Notes: generated from the letters alone by a model not told the origin. A DNA stretch of 57,200 nt from Candidatus Paraprevotella stercoravium (GCA_944320795.1 CALUIU010000021.1:1-57200); one strand, 5' to 3'. Positions 44,799 through 54,161 are shown, counted from the stretch's first letter. Numbers and translations are program-made.

Positions 44799-47738
44799 TC
44801 ATCTGTTTTGTGTTTTTGGCTTTATGTTTAAGCGATAGATGGCATGGAACATTACGTATCTTGGGGTTACGTCGCGGAAAGTTTCGAAGCGGCCTTGAGA
44901 GTTAACCGTTTGTGTGAGGTTGGAAAGCTGTCCCAATATGTCAAAAGCATCTACAGAGAATGTGAGTCCTCCCTTCAGAATCCGTTTGGATAGACGAGCG
45001 TTCCACACAACATCGTTCGTATTAGCAGCAGGATCATCATATCCACGACGGCTGTAAAGCGTCAGGTCGCTTACAAACTGCATGTTCCAGGGCAGTTCTA
45101 TCTGAACGGTAGGTCCATAATTGAAATCCCACACAGTAAATGGGACGAAGCCTTCACGTTCGCTTGTAGCACGGTTCCAGGAACAATAAGCCTTGGCTCC
45201 AAACGTGAACTGCCCCATGCGGTAATCCAACTTCATCGTTTCTGTTGCCCAATAGGTATTTACTGTGGAACGCGATGGAGACACGTCGGTTTCAGTAGAG
45301 ATAAGGTCCACACCATGGTAGAGTTGGGCAAAAGTATAGGTGGTGAAAGTCAATCTCTTTTTAGAATCAAGAGGCATGGAATAGTTTATCCCTCCATAGA
45401 CATAATAGTTTCCATTCACATTTTCAGGACTATAATTTCTGATACCGGTTGAGCGGTCATAAACATAGCTCATAGCTTTGGCATTTTGTGTTATGCTGTA
45501 GGCGGCGTATGCCCCAAACGTGCGTTGCTTGAGTGGGCTATTATTACTATGGTCAAAACGAAAGGTGTGTACGGTAGTGTTTTTTAAATCAGGATTGCCA
45601 TGATATATGTTGAGCGGATCCTCATTGTCAACTATGTTCAGCAGGTCAAGCATGTCAGGAGTGGATTGATGCATGTTGTAGTTGAATGAAACACTACGTT
45701 TGGAATTGTGCCATTTATATTCTACTTTGGCCGATGGTTGGAAGAGTATCGTGTTGCGTGTCGTCACGTCATCGTAATTAGCTCGCATATAATCGAAGCG
45801 ATTGTTTGTCATGGTCAAAGGGAGTTTTATATCGAAATGGAAGTAGTTATTTGTCTTCTCTGCCCAATAGTCGTCTTTGATGAAGATTCCCACCTCATGC
45901 CAGGTTTCGATTTCTCTTCGTTCATAGCTGTTTTGTCCATCAATAGCTGCAGTCAGTTGCTCTTGTTCTGACGGAAGCATACCAAGTGGTTTATCTGTGC
46001 CAATTCCCCAGCCGGCCAACCGTTCCAACCGATAAATGGTGTTATCCTTGTGCGTATAGATTTGTCCGAATGTGTAGCTTGGTTGTATCAGCCACTGGCC
46101 GGCAGGCCAATAGTTGTAAGCCGCACGTATTTTATAATTCAGAGAACGGTCGGGTCGGCCTTTTGACCATCTGTTACGGAAGTCGGTTGAGTATAGTGGA
46201 TTGGAAGGATAGTCCAGTTGGTAGTGGTCAAATATATTACGGCGGTTGTCATATCCATTGATTGCTCCGTTTACTTCGATCATGTCGACTCCACACTTGA
46301 TCATATTGGAGAAAGAAAGTCCTCCCTGATATCGTCTGCTATTACTGAGGCTTTCGGTTAACGTGCGATTCACTGCAAGGCGACGTAACAAGTTTCCGGC
46401 CTGTGGGTTACGTATGCTGTCGATGAGGGATTCCGTTGAATATGCTCCGGGATCCGCCATGAACGTAGCACCAGCATAGTAACCTTTGTTCTCCCGATTT
46501 CTGTAGCTGAATGTAGGAGAAAGCACGAGTCTGTATTCTTCACAAGGCGTGAATGTGAATTTATGGTTAGAACTAATGCTCACATTGTGATTCTTCGTTT
46601 GATTCTCGCTCCGTTCGAACGTATTACCGGCAGGCAGGAAGGTCTCGCTGGCCGTACGTGTCAGATTGGACGCGTCGGAGTGGTTCACATCGGCGTTGCC
46701 AGATAATTCATAACGGCGAAACTTATCTTTCACCAAATAGTCGGCAGCCAACATCCGCGTGGTCAGTTTGCCACTTGGCATGTTTTCTGGTGTCCATTCG
46801 CTATTCTGCCCCGGTTTGCGGGTATCGTTTACATTATTGATATTACCCAAAACGGTTAATCGCGACTGAGGAGTGAAGCGTAAGGCAAAGAGGCGTCCCA
46901 TGTAGTGATTCTCTGTACTGTATCCAGCCTCAGCATTGGCTATCCATCCTATGCTATATTGCTTTTTTAATTTAACGTCCATCACATATTGTTCGTCGCC
47001 TACCTTCTTGCCCATCATCTGACCTATGTCACCTTGTTTTTCATATACCTGTATATTCTTAACTGTGTATGAAGGTAGGTTGTCGAGCATGATACGGTTA
47101 TTACCCCTAAAGAAATCTTCGCCGTTAAGCAAAAGGCTTTCCACCTGACGTCCGTTCACCAGAATGCGTCCGTCATCCTTTAATTCGGCTCCTGGGAGCT
47201 GCTTTATGAGTGCATCCAACATGGAACCTTCTGCCAATTGGAATGCGTCAGCATTAAATACGAGCGTGTCTTTTCTCATGTAAAACTTTACTTTAGTAGC
47301 TACCACTGTAACTTCTTTTAGGTTACGATCCATTCGTGAACGTGGAATTCTACGTGTATAGGCATCGAAGCGTTTCATATCATTGCGACCTTTGAAGGTA
47401 TGAGCAGGTATTTCAAGATAACATGTTTCGTAACCGTCATATTCGAACTTTACAATACTTTTCTCCAGTTTAAAAGGTACTTCGAAACACCAAGCTCCCC
47501 AAATATTGTTAACGCAACTACTCTTATTTGTTATTATTGAGTCCACTGCTATACTGTCTTCCGTGAGGAGTGTAACTTTCGCTCCAATTAATGATTCACG
47601 AGTAAAGTTATCAAGAAGTTCTCCCCAAATCATGGCTTTTTTGGTCTTTTGAGCATGGAGTGGAAGGCATATTAAGAATGTAAATAAACAAATGATTATT
47701 GAATGTATGTTGGTTTCCTTCGTTTTTATAAAATTCAT
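44799..47738 (-). CDS. Large outer-membrane beta-barrel protein, TonB-receptor-like
   Basis: The 979-residue protein has a signal peptide (about 10-29, PLHAQ). A carboxypeptidase-regulatory-like domain follows (MIWGELLDNFTRESLIGAKV, 36-125). Next is a plug-like segment (LPGAELKDDGRILVNGRQVE). From about 270 to the end is a 700-residue barrel (GYSTENHYMGRLFALRF...PRYVMFHAIYRLNIKP), the layout of the OMP_b-brl_3 family. There is no SusD partner beside it, so it is not a classic SusCD pair. Related proteins often lie near TlpA-like thioredoxin genes, as here. Substrate unknown. The promoter holds homopolymer tracts. Confidence 0.88.
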   Translation of the reverse strand: MNFIKTKETNIHSIIICLFTFLICLPLHAQKTKKAMIWGELLDNFTRESLIGAKVTLLTEDSIAVDSIITNKSSCVNNIWGAWCFEVPFKLEKSIVKFEYDGYETCYLEIPAHTFKGRNDMKRFDAYTRRIPRSRMDRNLKEVTVVATKVKFYMRKDTLVFNADAFQLAEGSMLDALIKQLPGAELKDDGRILVNGRQVESLLLNGEDFFRGNNRIMLDNLPSYTVKNIQVYEKQGDIGQMMGKKVGDEQYVMDVKLKKQYSIGWIANAEAGYSTENHYMGRLFALRFTPQSRLTVLGNINNVNDTRKPGQNSEWTPENMPSGKLTTRMLAADYLVKDKFRRYELSGNADVNHSDASNLTRTASETFLPAGNTFERSENQTKNHNVSISSNHKFTFTPCEEYRLVLSPTFSYRNRENKGYYAGATFMADPGAYSTESLIDSIRNPQAGNLLRRLAVNRTLTESLSNSRRYQGGLSFSNMIKCGVDMIEVNGAINGYDNRRNIFDHYQLDYPSNPLYSTDFRNRWSKGRPDRSLNYKIRAAYNYWPAGQWLIQPSYTFGQIYTHKDNTIYRLERLAGWGIGTDKPLGMLPSEQEQLTAAIDGQNSYERREIETWHEVGIFIKDDYWAEKTNNYFHFDIKLPLTMTNNRFDYMRANYDDVTTRNTILFQPSAKVEYKWHNSKRSVSFNYNMHQSTPDMLDLLNIVDNEDPLNIYHGNPDLKNTTVHTFRFDHSNNSPLKQRTFGAYAAYSITQNAKAMSYVYDRSTGIRNYSPENVNGNYYVYGGINYSMPLDSKKRLTFTTYTFAQLYHGVDLISTETDVSPSRSTVNTYWATETMKLDYRMGQFTFGAKAYCSWNRATSEREGFVPFTVWDFNYGPTVQIELPWNMQFVSDLTLYSRRGYDDPAANTNDVVWNARLSKRILKGGLTFSVDAFDILGQLSNLTQTVNSQGRFETFRDVTPRYVMFHAIYRLNIKPKTQNR

Positions 47739-47770
47739 ATGCTTTATATTTTTTATAGATTTTATTTTCT

Positions 47771-47778
47771 CAAAATTA
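47771..47778 (-). promoter_or_regulatory. -7 box of the barrel gene, with C8 and A8 tracts upstream
   Basis: On the minus strand TAATTTTG matches the -7 consensus. The next 23 bases upstream include eight A and eight C residues on the plus strand (47782-47789 and 47793-47800). No good -33 element stands at the normal distance. A change in tract length would alter the spacing. Confidence 0.5.
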
Positions 47779-48152
47779 ACGAAAAAAAATCACCCCCCCC
47801 ATTTTTACAATAATTAACCATAAAAGATGTTCAAAAAGTAATAGGTACATTGAGTATTTGGAAAAAATAAGGTTTCCAAATGCTTAATTTTACGTTTCCA
47901 TTTTGTTTTTGGGCTGCCAATATTGCTTTTCTGGGTCAGAAAACGGCTTTATCAGGTCGGTATTTATATTTTGACGTTTTTCATTATTTAAGAATAATTG
48001 TGGGGACAACAAGGGAGCTTAAAAGAAAAGTCCGGTACTTATATTTTTTCTTGTATCTTTTTTATAGGAGCAGACATCTCTATATCTTCACTTTTATTCA
48101 AGGAAAAATCCATTTATAGAGGCTCCATTTACAGAAGAATAAGCCCGAATCT
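47779..48152 (+). other. Intergenic region between the barrel gene and etfB
   Basis: The two genes diverge. I see a hairpin, ATTTGGAAA (47856-47864) with TTTCCAAAT (47873-47881), and the etf promoter at the right end. Short frames here (for example 47880-48119) have no coding character. Confidence 0.4.
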
Positions 48153-48183
48153 TTTGTTTTCTGAATTTATATTTCTACATTTG
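48153..48183 (+). promoter_or_regulatory. Promoter of the etfBA operon
   Basis: TTTG (48153-48156), a 19-bp spacer and TACATTTG (48176-48183) match the consensus exactly. The leader to etfB is about 70 bases. Confidence 0.8.
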
Positions 48184-48261
48184 TGGGATGTAGGATGCCT
48201 GCGTGCAGGTGAAATCTTATGCATTACTAATCTTTTACCATTATATAGAAAAAACTAAATT

Positions 48262-49134
48262 ATGAGTTTGAAAATCGTTGTACTTGCCAAGCAAGTTCCC
48301 GACACACGCAATGTGGGACCGGATGCGATGACCCCGGAGGGTACCATCAACCGTTCTGCGCTGCCGGCTGTGTTCAACCCCGAAGACTTGAATGCCCTGG
48401 AACAGGCTCTTCGCCTGAAAGACCAGAATCCGGGTTCTACCGTAACTATCGTGACCATGGGACCTCCGCGTGCCGCAGAGATCATCCGTGAAGGTCTGTA
48501 TCGTGGTGCCGATAACGGTTACCTGTTGAGCGACCGTGCCTTTGCCGGTGCCGACACTTTGGCTACATCTTATGCTTTGGCCCGCACCATTGAGAAGATT
48601 GGTGTGCCTGATTTGGTCATTGGCGGTCGTCAGGCTATTGATGGAGATACCGCACAGGTCGGTCCGCAGGTGGCTCAGAAACTGAATATGCCACAGGTGA
48701 CTTATGTAGAAGATGTGCTGAGCTGTGCCGACGGAAAAATCGTCGTGAAGCGTCATATCGACGGTGGTGTGGAAACTGTTGAGGCTCCGCTTCCGGTAGT
48801 GCTTACCGTAAACGGAAGCGCCGCTTCATGTCGTCCGCGCAATGCCAAGTTAGTGATGAAATACAAGCGTGCCATGGCTCCGATGGAGATGCCGGCCGAG
48901 GGTCTGCCTTATGCCGAGGAATATGAGAAGAAGCCATACCTGACCTTAGGTCAGCTCAGTGCCGCCGATGTAGAGGCCGATCTGGCACAGTGCGGTTTGA
49001 GCGGCTCACCGACCAAGGTGAAGGCTATTGAGAACATCGTGTTCAAGGCTAAGGAGAGTAAGGTGCTCACTGCTAGCGATGCCGATGTAGAGAGTTTGAT
49101 TCAGGAATTATTGGCTAACCATACCATTGGATAA
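48262..49134 (+). CDS. etfB: Electron transfer flavoprotein, beta subunit
   Basis: EtfB pairs with EtfA to carry electrons between acyl-CoA dehydrogenases and the respiratory chain or other carriers. The 290-residue protein opens MSLKIVVLAKQVPDTRNVG and contains NPEDLNALEQALRL, VTIVTMGPPRAAEI, ADTLATSYALA and GRQAIDGDTAQVGPQVAQ, all typical of EtfB/FixA with its AMP-binding fold. The C-terminus extends to helices that pack on EtfA. It leads an operon with etfA six bases downstream and an acyl-CoA dehydrogenase farther on. A strong promoter lies at 48153. Confidence 0.96.
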   Translation: MSLKIVVLAKQVPDTRNVGPDAMTPEGTINRSALPAVFNPEDLNALEQALRLKDQNPGSTVTIVTMGPPRAAEIIREGLYRGADNGYLLSDRAFAGADTLATSYALARTIEKIGVPDLVIGGRQAIDGDTAQVGPQVAQKLNMPQVTYVEDVLSCADGKIVVKRHIDGGVETVEAPLPVVLTVNGSAASCRPRNAKLVMKYKRAMAPMEMPAEGLPYAEEYEKKPYLTLGQLSAADVEADLAQCGLSGSPTKVKAIENIVFKAKESKVLTASDADVESLIQELLANHTIG

Positions 49135-49140
49135 AGAAAC

Positions 49141-50163
49141 ATGAATAACGTATTTGTATATTGTGAACTGGAAGGCACAACTGTTGCCGAGGTAAGTCAG
49201 GAACTGTTGACCAAGGGACGTAAGTTGGCCAATACGCTGGGCGTTCAGCTCGAAGCTGTTGCTGCCGGCAGTGGTATTGTAGGTAAGGTAGAGGCACAGA
49301 TCCTGCCTTATGGAGTAGATAAACTGCATCTCTTTGATGCTCCGGGACTGGCTCCTTACACTTCATTACCTCATACTTCTATTTTAGTGAATCTGTTCAA
49401 GGTCGAGCAACCCCAGATCTGCCTGATGGGTGCCGATGTGGTGGGCCGTGATTTGGGTCCGCGCGTATCTTCAGCCCTGCATTCCGGTCTGACAGCCGAC
49501 TGTACCGCATTGGAAATCGGTCCGCATGAGGACAAGCGTGCCGGAAAGACTTATGAGAATCTGTTGTATCAGATCCGTCCGGCTTTCGGCGGTAACATTG
49601 TAGCAACCATCATCAATCCGGAAAACCGTCCGCAGATGGCTACCGTGCGTAGCGGTGTGATGAAGGCCGAGATTCTGGATCCGGACTATAAGGGTGAAGT
49701 GATTGTACACGATGTGGCCAAATTTGTTCCGGAAACGGATTATGTGGTTAAGGTGCTCGACCGTCATGTGGAGAAGGCCAAGAATAACCTGAAGGGCGCT
49801 CCGATTGTGATTGCCGGCGGTTATGGTATGGGTAGCAAGGAAGGTTTCGATATGCTGTTCGAACTGGCCAAGGAATTGCATGCAGAGGTAGGAGGCAGCC
49901 GTGCGGCTGTGGATGCCGGATTCTGCGACCACGATCTGCAGATCGGTCAGACCGGTGTGACGGTACGTCCGAAGGTATATATCGCCTGCGGTATTTCCGG
50001 AGCTATCCAGCACATTGCCGGAATGAAGGAGAGCGGTATCATCATCTCCGTAAACAGCGATCCGAACGCACCGATCAACGCCATTGCCGATTATGTGATT
50101 AACGGTACTGTAGAAGAGGTGGTTCCGAAACTGATCAAATACTACAAACAAAACAGCAAGTAA
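49141..50163 (+). CDS. etfA: Electron transfer flavoprotein, alpha subunit
   Basis: The 340-residue EtfA has the N-terminal alpha/beta domain (NNVFVYCELEGTTVAEVSQE...VEAQILPYGVDKLHLFD). Its C-terminal FAD-binding domain has PIVIAGGYGMGSKEGFD, VGGSRAAVDAGFCDHDLQIG, TGVTVRPKVYIACGISGAIQ and INSD-like VNSDPNAPINAIADY. It forms a heterodimer with EtfB and holds one FAD. The gene is six bases behind etfB. A TonB/MORN gene lies between it and the acyl-CoA dehydrogenase that would be its redox partner. Confidence 0.96.
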   Translation: MNNVFVYCELEGTTVAEVSQELLTKGRKLANTLGVQLEAVAAGSGIVGKVEAQILPYGVDKLHLFDAPGLAPYTSLPHTSILVNLFKVEQPQICLMGADVVGRDLGPRVSSALHSGLTADCTALEIGPHEDKRAGKTYENLLYQIRPAFGGNIVATIINPENRPQMATVRSGVMKAEILDPDYKGEVIVHDVAKFVPETDYVVKVLDRHVEKAKNNLKGAPIVIAGGYGMGSKEGFDMLFELAKELHAEVGGSRAAVDAGFCDHDLQIGQTGVTVRPKVYIACGISGAIQHIAGMKESGIIISVNSDPNAPINAIADYVINGTVEEVVPKLIKYYKQNSK

Positions 50164-50172
50164 GATTTAGGT

Positions 50173-51000
50173 ATGAAAAAACGTATTTCGATTTTCAGCT
50201 TGGGATTATTTCTGATGATGAGTACCTTTTCAGTTGGTGCTCAGGAAAAAATTTGGGTAGACAGTCGGGAGCGTCCTGTACAACAGAATGAAGCTTGTGC
50301 TTATCTGATTGTCGGAAAGAAAGATACCTCGGTACTGGTGAGCCGGTTTACTTTGGATGGTCGTAAGACCGCTGAAACCAGTTACTCCCGTTTCGGCGCT
50401 CAAAAACATGAGCGCACGAAGGAGGGACGCCATACGGTATATTACAGTAATGGAAAGGACAGCCTGGTGGAGTATTATCATCAAGGAAGGCTTCAGGGAA
50501 AGCAGACTGTTTTTTATCCCGACGGCTCGGTATTCCGGGAGTGTCCTTATCAGAAGGGACGTCTGGATGGTGACGTAATTCAGTATCACCCGAACGGCCG
50601 TGTCTTTCGGAAAGAGCTCTATATTGGAGATGGTGGAGAATGTGAGGTTGCGGAATATTTTGACGAGAAGGGAACAGAGATTTTCGGTATCACTCCTTAT
50701 TATGTTCCGGCAAAGATCCGCGCTCAAGAGCCTTTTTCAGAGCTATGTCTTCGTTTGTTGAAATATCCTGAAGAAGCCGCCAAAAAGAAAATCGAAGGGC
50801 AGGTACGAGTGGAGCTTACGGTGGATGAAAACGGTTGCGTGACCAAGATCCGTTTGTTGAACAAGGTCCATCCTTTGTTGGATGCCGAAGCTTTGCGTGT
50901 GGCCCACCTTCTTGCTGATAATTATGAATGGGATGCCATGCGAATGGATAACAAGCCTCAGAGAGTACGTTTTGCATTACCTATAACTTTTAAACTTTAA
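50173..51000 (+). CDS. Secreted protein with MORN-type repeats and a TonB C-terminal domain
   Basis: The 275-residue product has a signal peptide (1-23, ending VGAQ). MORN-variant repeats follow (GRHTVYYSNGKDSLVEYYHQ, GKQTVFYPDGSVFRECPYQK, GDVIQYHPNGRVFRKELYIG, about 95-150). The last 80 residues are a TonB C-terminal domain (YPEEAAKKKIEGQVRVELTV, DENGCVTKIRLLNKVHPLLD, ALPITFKL). It lacks the usual N-terminal membrane anchor and proline-rich arm of an energy transducer, so it may not couple to ExbBD in the standard way. It sits nine bases after etfA and 18 before the dehydrogenase, in the same direction. Function unknown. Confidence 0.85.
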   Translation: MKKRISIFSLGLFLMMSTFSVGAQEKIWVDSRERPVQQNEACAYLIVGKKDTSVLVSRFTLDGRKTAETSYSRFGAQKHERTKEGRHTVYYSNGKDSLVEYYHQGRLQGKQTVFYPDGSVFRECPYQKGRLDGDVIQYHPNGRVFRKELYIGDGGECEVAEYFDEKGTEIFGITPYYVPAKIRAQEPFSELCLRLLKYPEEAAKKKIEGQVRVELTVDENGCVTKIRLLNKVHPLLDAEALRVAHLLADNYEWDAMRMDNKPQRVRFALPITFKL

Positions 51001-51018
51001 AATACGGAAAAAATAATT

Positions 51019-52728
51019 ATGGCTAATTATTATTCAGATATTCCGGAACTCAAGTATCACTTGAACAATCCGATGATGGAGCGCATCTGTCAGTTGAAAG
51101 AGCGCGACTACCGTGACAAGGACGAATTTGACTATGCACCGAGCGACTTTGCCGATGCGATGGATTCATATGACAAGGTATTGGAGATCACCGGCGAGAT
51201 TACTGCAGACGTGATTGCCGCCAATGCCGAAAGCGTGGACGAGGAAGGACCGCACTGTGCCAACGGACGTGTGGAATATGCTCAGGGCACCAAGCAGAAT
51301 CTGGAAACCATGGTAAAGGCCGGACTCAACGGTATGACTATGCCGCGCCGTTTCGGTGGACTGAACTTTCCGATCACTCCGTATACCATGTGTGCTGAGA
51401 TCGTGGCTGCTGCCGATGCCGGTTTCGGTAACATCTGGTCTTTGCAGGACTGTATCGAAACTTTGTATGAGTTCGGTAACGAGGACCAGCACAGCCGTTT
51501 CATCCCGCGTATCTGCGCCGGAGAGACCATGTCTATGGACCTGACCGAGCCGGATGCCGGTTCCGACTTGCAGAGCGTGATGCTGAAGGCCACCTATGAT
51601 GAGGAAAACCAGTGCTGGCGATTGAATGGTGTGAAGCGATTCATCACCAACGGAGATGCTCAGCTGCATCTGGTCCTGGCCCGTTCAGAGGAAGGAACCA
51701 AGGATGGCCGCGGACTGTCTATGTTTATCTATGACAAGAACGATGGCGGTGTAGACGTGCGCCGTATCGAAAACAAGATGGGTATTCATGGTTCACCAAC
51801 CTGTGAGCTGGTTTACAAGAATGCCAAGGCCGAGCTTTGCGGTGACCGCAAGCTGGGATTGATCAAATATGTGATGGCATTGATGAACGGTGCCCGTCTG
51901 GGTATCGCGGCCCAGTCTGTCGGATTGAGCCAGGCCGCTTATAACGAAGGATTGGCTTATGCCAAGGACCGTGAGCAGTTCGGTAAGGCGATTATCAACT
52001 TCCCGGCTGTGTACGACATGCTTTCTATCATGAAGGCCAAACTGGATGCCGGCCGTGCGCTGTTGTATCAGACTTCACGCTATGTAGACATCTATAAGGC
52101 ACTGGATGATATTGCCCGCGAGCGCAAGCTCACTCCGGAAGAACGTCAGGAGCAGAAGAAATATGCCAAGCTGGCCGACAGCTTCACTCCGCTGGCCAAG
52201 GGTATGAACTCCGAGTATGCCAACCAGAATGCCTACGACTGTATTCAGATTCACGGCGGTTCCGGTTTCATGATGGAGTACGCTTGTCAGCGCATCTATC
52301 GTGATGCCCGCATCACTTCAATCTACGAGGGAACCACCCAGTTGCAAACTGTTGCCGCTATTCGTTATGTAACCAACGGATCGTATGCCGCTACGTTGCA
52401 TGACTATGAACTGATTCCTTGCGCTGCCGAGTACGAGGATCTGAAGGACCGTATCAAGAACATGACCCGCAAGTTCGAGGCTTGCACCAATGCCGTGAAG
52501 GAAGCTGCCGATCAGGAGCTGCACGACTTTGTAGCCCGTCGCCTGATGGAGATGGCTGCTGTATGTGTCATGTCACACCTGTTGTTGCAGGATGCTACCC
52601 GCTGTCCGGAGCTCTTCGAGAAGAGTCTCAAGGTATATGTAAACTATGCCGAGTCGGAAGTGGAGAAGCACTTCAATTTCATCCGCAAGTTCGATGCCAC
52701 TCAGCTGGAGGCATACCGTCAGCTGTAA
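51019..52728 (+). CDS. Acyl-CoA dehydrogenase with C-terminal extension
   Basis: The 569-residue flavoenzyme has the family signatures MDLTEPDAGSDLQS (FAD/substrate loop), HGSPTCELVYKNA, YAKDREQFGKAIINFPAVYD and the end of the catalytic fold IYRDARITSIYEGTTQLQT, with the usual Glu base. Ordinary acyl-CoA dehydrogenases are about 380 residues. The extra 130 C-terminal residues (after about 440) are helical, as in the long-form enzymes of this class. It passes electrons to the EtfBA encoded upstream. Acyl-chain preference cannot be told. A strong two-way terminator follows at 52751. Confidence 0.95.
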   Translation: MANYYSDIPELKYHLNNPMMERICQLKERDYRDKDEFDYAPSDFADAMDSYDKVLEITGEITADVIAANAESVDEEGPHCANGRVEYAQGTKQNLETMVKAGLNGMTMPRRFGGLNFPITPYTMCAEIVAAADAGFGNIWSLQDCIETLYEFGNEDQHSRFIPRICAGETMSMDLTEPDAGSDLQSVMLKATYDEENQCWRLNGVKRFITNGDAQLHLVLARSEEGTKDGRGLSMFIYDKNDGGVDVRRIENKMGIHGSPTCELVYKNAKAELCGDRKLGLIKYVMALMNGARLGIAAQSVGLSQAAYNEGLAYAKDREQFGKAIINFPAVYDMLSIMKAKLDAGRALLYQTSRYVDIYKALDDIARERKLTPEERQEQKKYAKLADSFTPLAKGMNSEYANQNAYDCIQIHGGSGFMMEYACQRIYRDARITSIYEGTTQLQTVAAIRYVTNGSYAATLHDYELIPCAAEYEDLKDRIKNMTRKFEACTNAVKEAADQELHDFVARRLMEMAAVCVMSHLLLQDATRCPELFEKSLKVYVNYAESEVEKHFNFIRKFDATQLEAYRQL

Positions 52729-52750
52729 TCTGTGCCGAAATATGAAATGA

Positions 52751-52785
52751 AAGCGGGCTCTCTGAATTTCGGAGAGCCCGCTTTT
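52751..52785. terminator. Bidirectional terminator after the acyl-CoA dehydrogenase
   Basis: AAGCGGGCTCTC (52751-52762) pairs with GAGAGCCCGCTT (52772-52783), with T residues after it. The convergent minus-strand gene ends at 52815. Confidence 0.85.
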
Positions 52786-52814
52786 TGCAATTGATTGAAG
52801 CGTTATATGAAGAG

Positions 52815-53450
52815 TTAGAAAGTGATACCGGTGCGGAATCCGTAGTTTTGTGTATGCTTGTTATGATACCATAATACACCATGTTCATTGGTGGCAAAAC
52901 TGTAATAACAGGCCAGATGAAGACCGAAGCGTTTTTGGGCAAAAGGATAGATCTCCACTCCGATTTCCGGAGAGATGTAAAAGCCCCAGTTGTTCTGATA
53001 CACACACGTACGATGGATGTAATCTTCGCTTTGTGTATATTGCGCTCCTATTTTGGCTCCTATATAGGGTATGGCATATTGGCCAGACAGTCGGTAGCGG
53101 GCAGATATTCCGAAAGGGATTTGGAAAAGGGAGTGTTGTTGTTCGGTACTCAAAGCGGAATTTTCCCAAATGAAGGTTTGATAAGGGAGATATTCATTGT
53201 TGGTATGGTAGGATATAAAACCACCTATCGCAAAATTGGCTGTTTGATAATGCCCCATCTCGAAATGAGCTCCCCATCCGCTGATCTTATCTACAAAGTC
53301 ACTGCCGATCAGTCCGTTGGCTTGCCAGTCTATATTAAAATACGAGGATTTCCAGAATGAAGCTTTATTGATTTGCTTTTGTGCATGGCCGGGTAATGGA
53401 AGCAGGCAGCATGATGAGGCCAGCAATATCTGATATATTTTTGATTTCAT
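52815..53450 (-). CDS. Outer-membrane beta-barrel protein
   Basis: The 211-residue protein has a signal peptide (1-23, PGHAQ) and strand-rich sequence of the small-barrel type: FGISARYRLSGQYAIPYIGA, FYISPEIGVEIYPFAQKRFG and a C-terminal strand ending FRTGITF. Eight to ten strands are likely. It lies 26 bases behind the DUF4136 lipoprotein gene on the same strand, so they form an operon. The function is not known. Confidence 0.78.
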   Translation of the reverse strand: MKSKIYQILLASSCCLLPLPGHAQKQINKASFWKSSYFNIDWQANGLIGSDFVDKISGWGAHFEMGHYQTANFAIGGFISYHTNNEYLPYQTFIWENSALSTEQQHSLFQIPFGISARYRLSGQYAIPYIGAKIGAQYTQSEDYIHRTCVYQNNWGFYISPEIGVEIYPFAQKRFGLHLACYYSFATNEHGVLWYHNKHTQNYGFRTGITF

Positions 53451-53476
53451 GATAATTCTTTTTTAATGTTTTTGTT

Positions 53477-54130
53477 TTATCGGTTTTCCTTTTTCAGATA
53501 ACTGCTTTGCCGGAAAGCCTGATCTATACCACGTTGCATACGGTTACTGTCAAAATGCCGGTAGCCGGAAGGTTCCCCATTGATATACATATTCCAGGCA
53601 ACAGGCAGATGACTCCCTTCTTCTTTAGGAACAGTCAAGTCTACCAGTTCTCCCAGCAGAGAGTTTTCCGAATAACTGTAACTGATGGGGAAACTGTATC
53701 CCCAGCCATTCCAATAGCTTCCCCAATAATACGGATCCCAATAGCCGGGATATCCCCACCACCAGTAAGGAGGGTAAGATGGATAACTGGTAAAATAGTA
53801 TGTATCGAAGATATAGCTCAATTGCAGTCCCAAATCGGCATTTTCTTTATCGTTGACCCGATGATATCCTGAACGGTCCATGTTTTGGGCCACTTTGGAG
53901 ATTATTTTTTCTGCTTCCTGACTTTTCAGGTATTTGGGTTCTGCTGTATCATCGATCAGCAAAATGCTGTCGGCAATGAAATAGTTGTGGTGCTGGTTGG
54001 CATCAAATGAGGCGTCTCTTTGGGTGTAGACAAGATATTCATTGCTTTGTTCTGTCCAGTCCGGTTCTTTTTGACAGGAATGGCAGAAAGAAGTTAAGGC
54101 CACCAGGCATAGAGAGAGTCTGTAGTTCAT
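53477..54130 (-). CDS. DUF4136-type lipoprotein
   Basis: The 217-residue product has a lipoprotein-like signal (hydrophobic 5-17, then SFCHSCQK; Cys19 is the likely lipid site). The mature part fits the DUF4136 pattern of outer-membrane lipoproteins: an ASFDANQHHNYFIADSI start and an ADLGLQLSYIFDTYYFTSYP strand. It also has an unusual aromatic patch at about 125-155, very rich in Trp, Tyr, Gly and Pro (YPPYWWWGYPGYWDPYYWGS). The motif RGIDQAF near the end is also typical of the family. The -7 box TATATTTG is at 54154-54161. Function unknown. Confidence 0.85.
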   Translation of the reverse strand: MNYRLSLCLVALTSFCHSCQKEPDWTEQSNEYLVYTQRDASFDANQHHNYFIADSILLIDDTAEPKYLKSQEAEKIISKVAQNMDRSGYHRVNDKENADLGLQLSYIFDTYYFTSYPSYPPYWWWGYPGYWDPYYWGSYWNGWGYSFPISYSYSENSLLGELVDLTVPKEEGSHLPVAWNMYINGEPSGYRHFDSNRMQRGIDQAFRQSSYLKKENR

Positions 54131-54153
54131 AAGCTAATTGTTTTTGTTCAGGA

Positions 54154-54161
54154 CAAATATA
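54154..54161 (-). promoter_or_regulatory. -7 box of the DUF4136/barrel operon
   Basis: TATATTTG on the minus strand, 24 bases before the ATG at 54130. No clear -33 element at the normal distance. Confidence 0.5.

Noticed and set aside
44799-47738. SusC of a polysaccharide utilisation locus
   Set aside because: No SusD-like lipoprotein beside it, and the domain layout fits the OMP_b-brl_3 type rather than SusC.
47880-48258. Two plus-strand frames before etfB (79 and 86 codons)
   Set aside because: Phe/Tyr-rich translation of AT-rich DNA; the etf promoter lies within the second frame.
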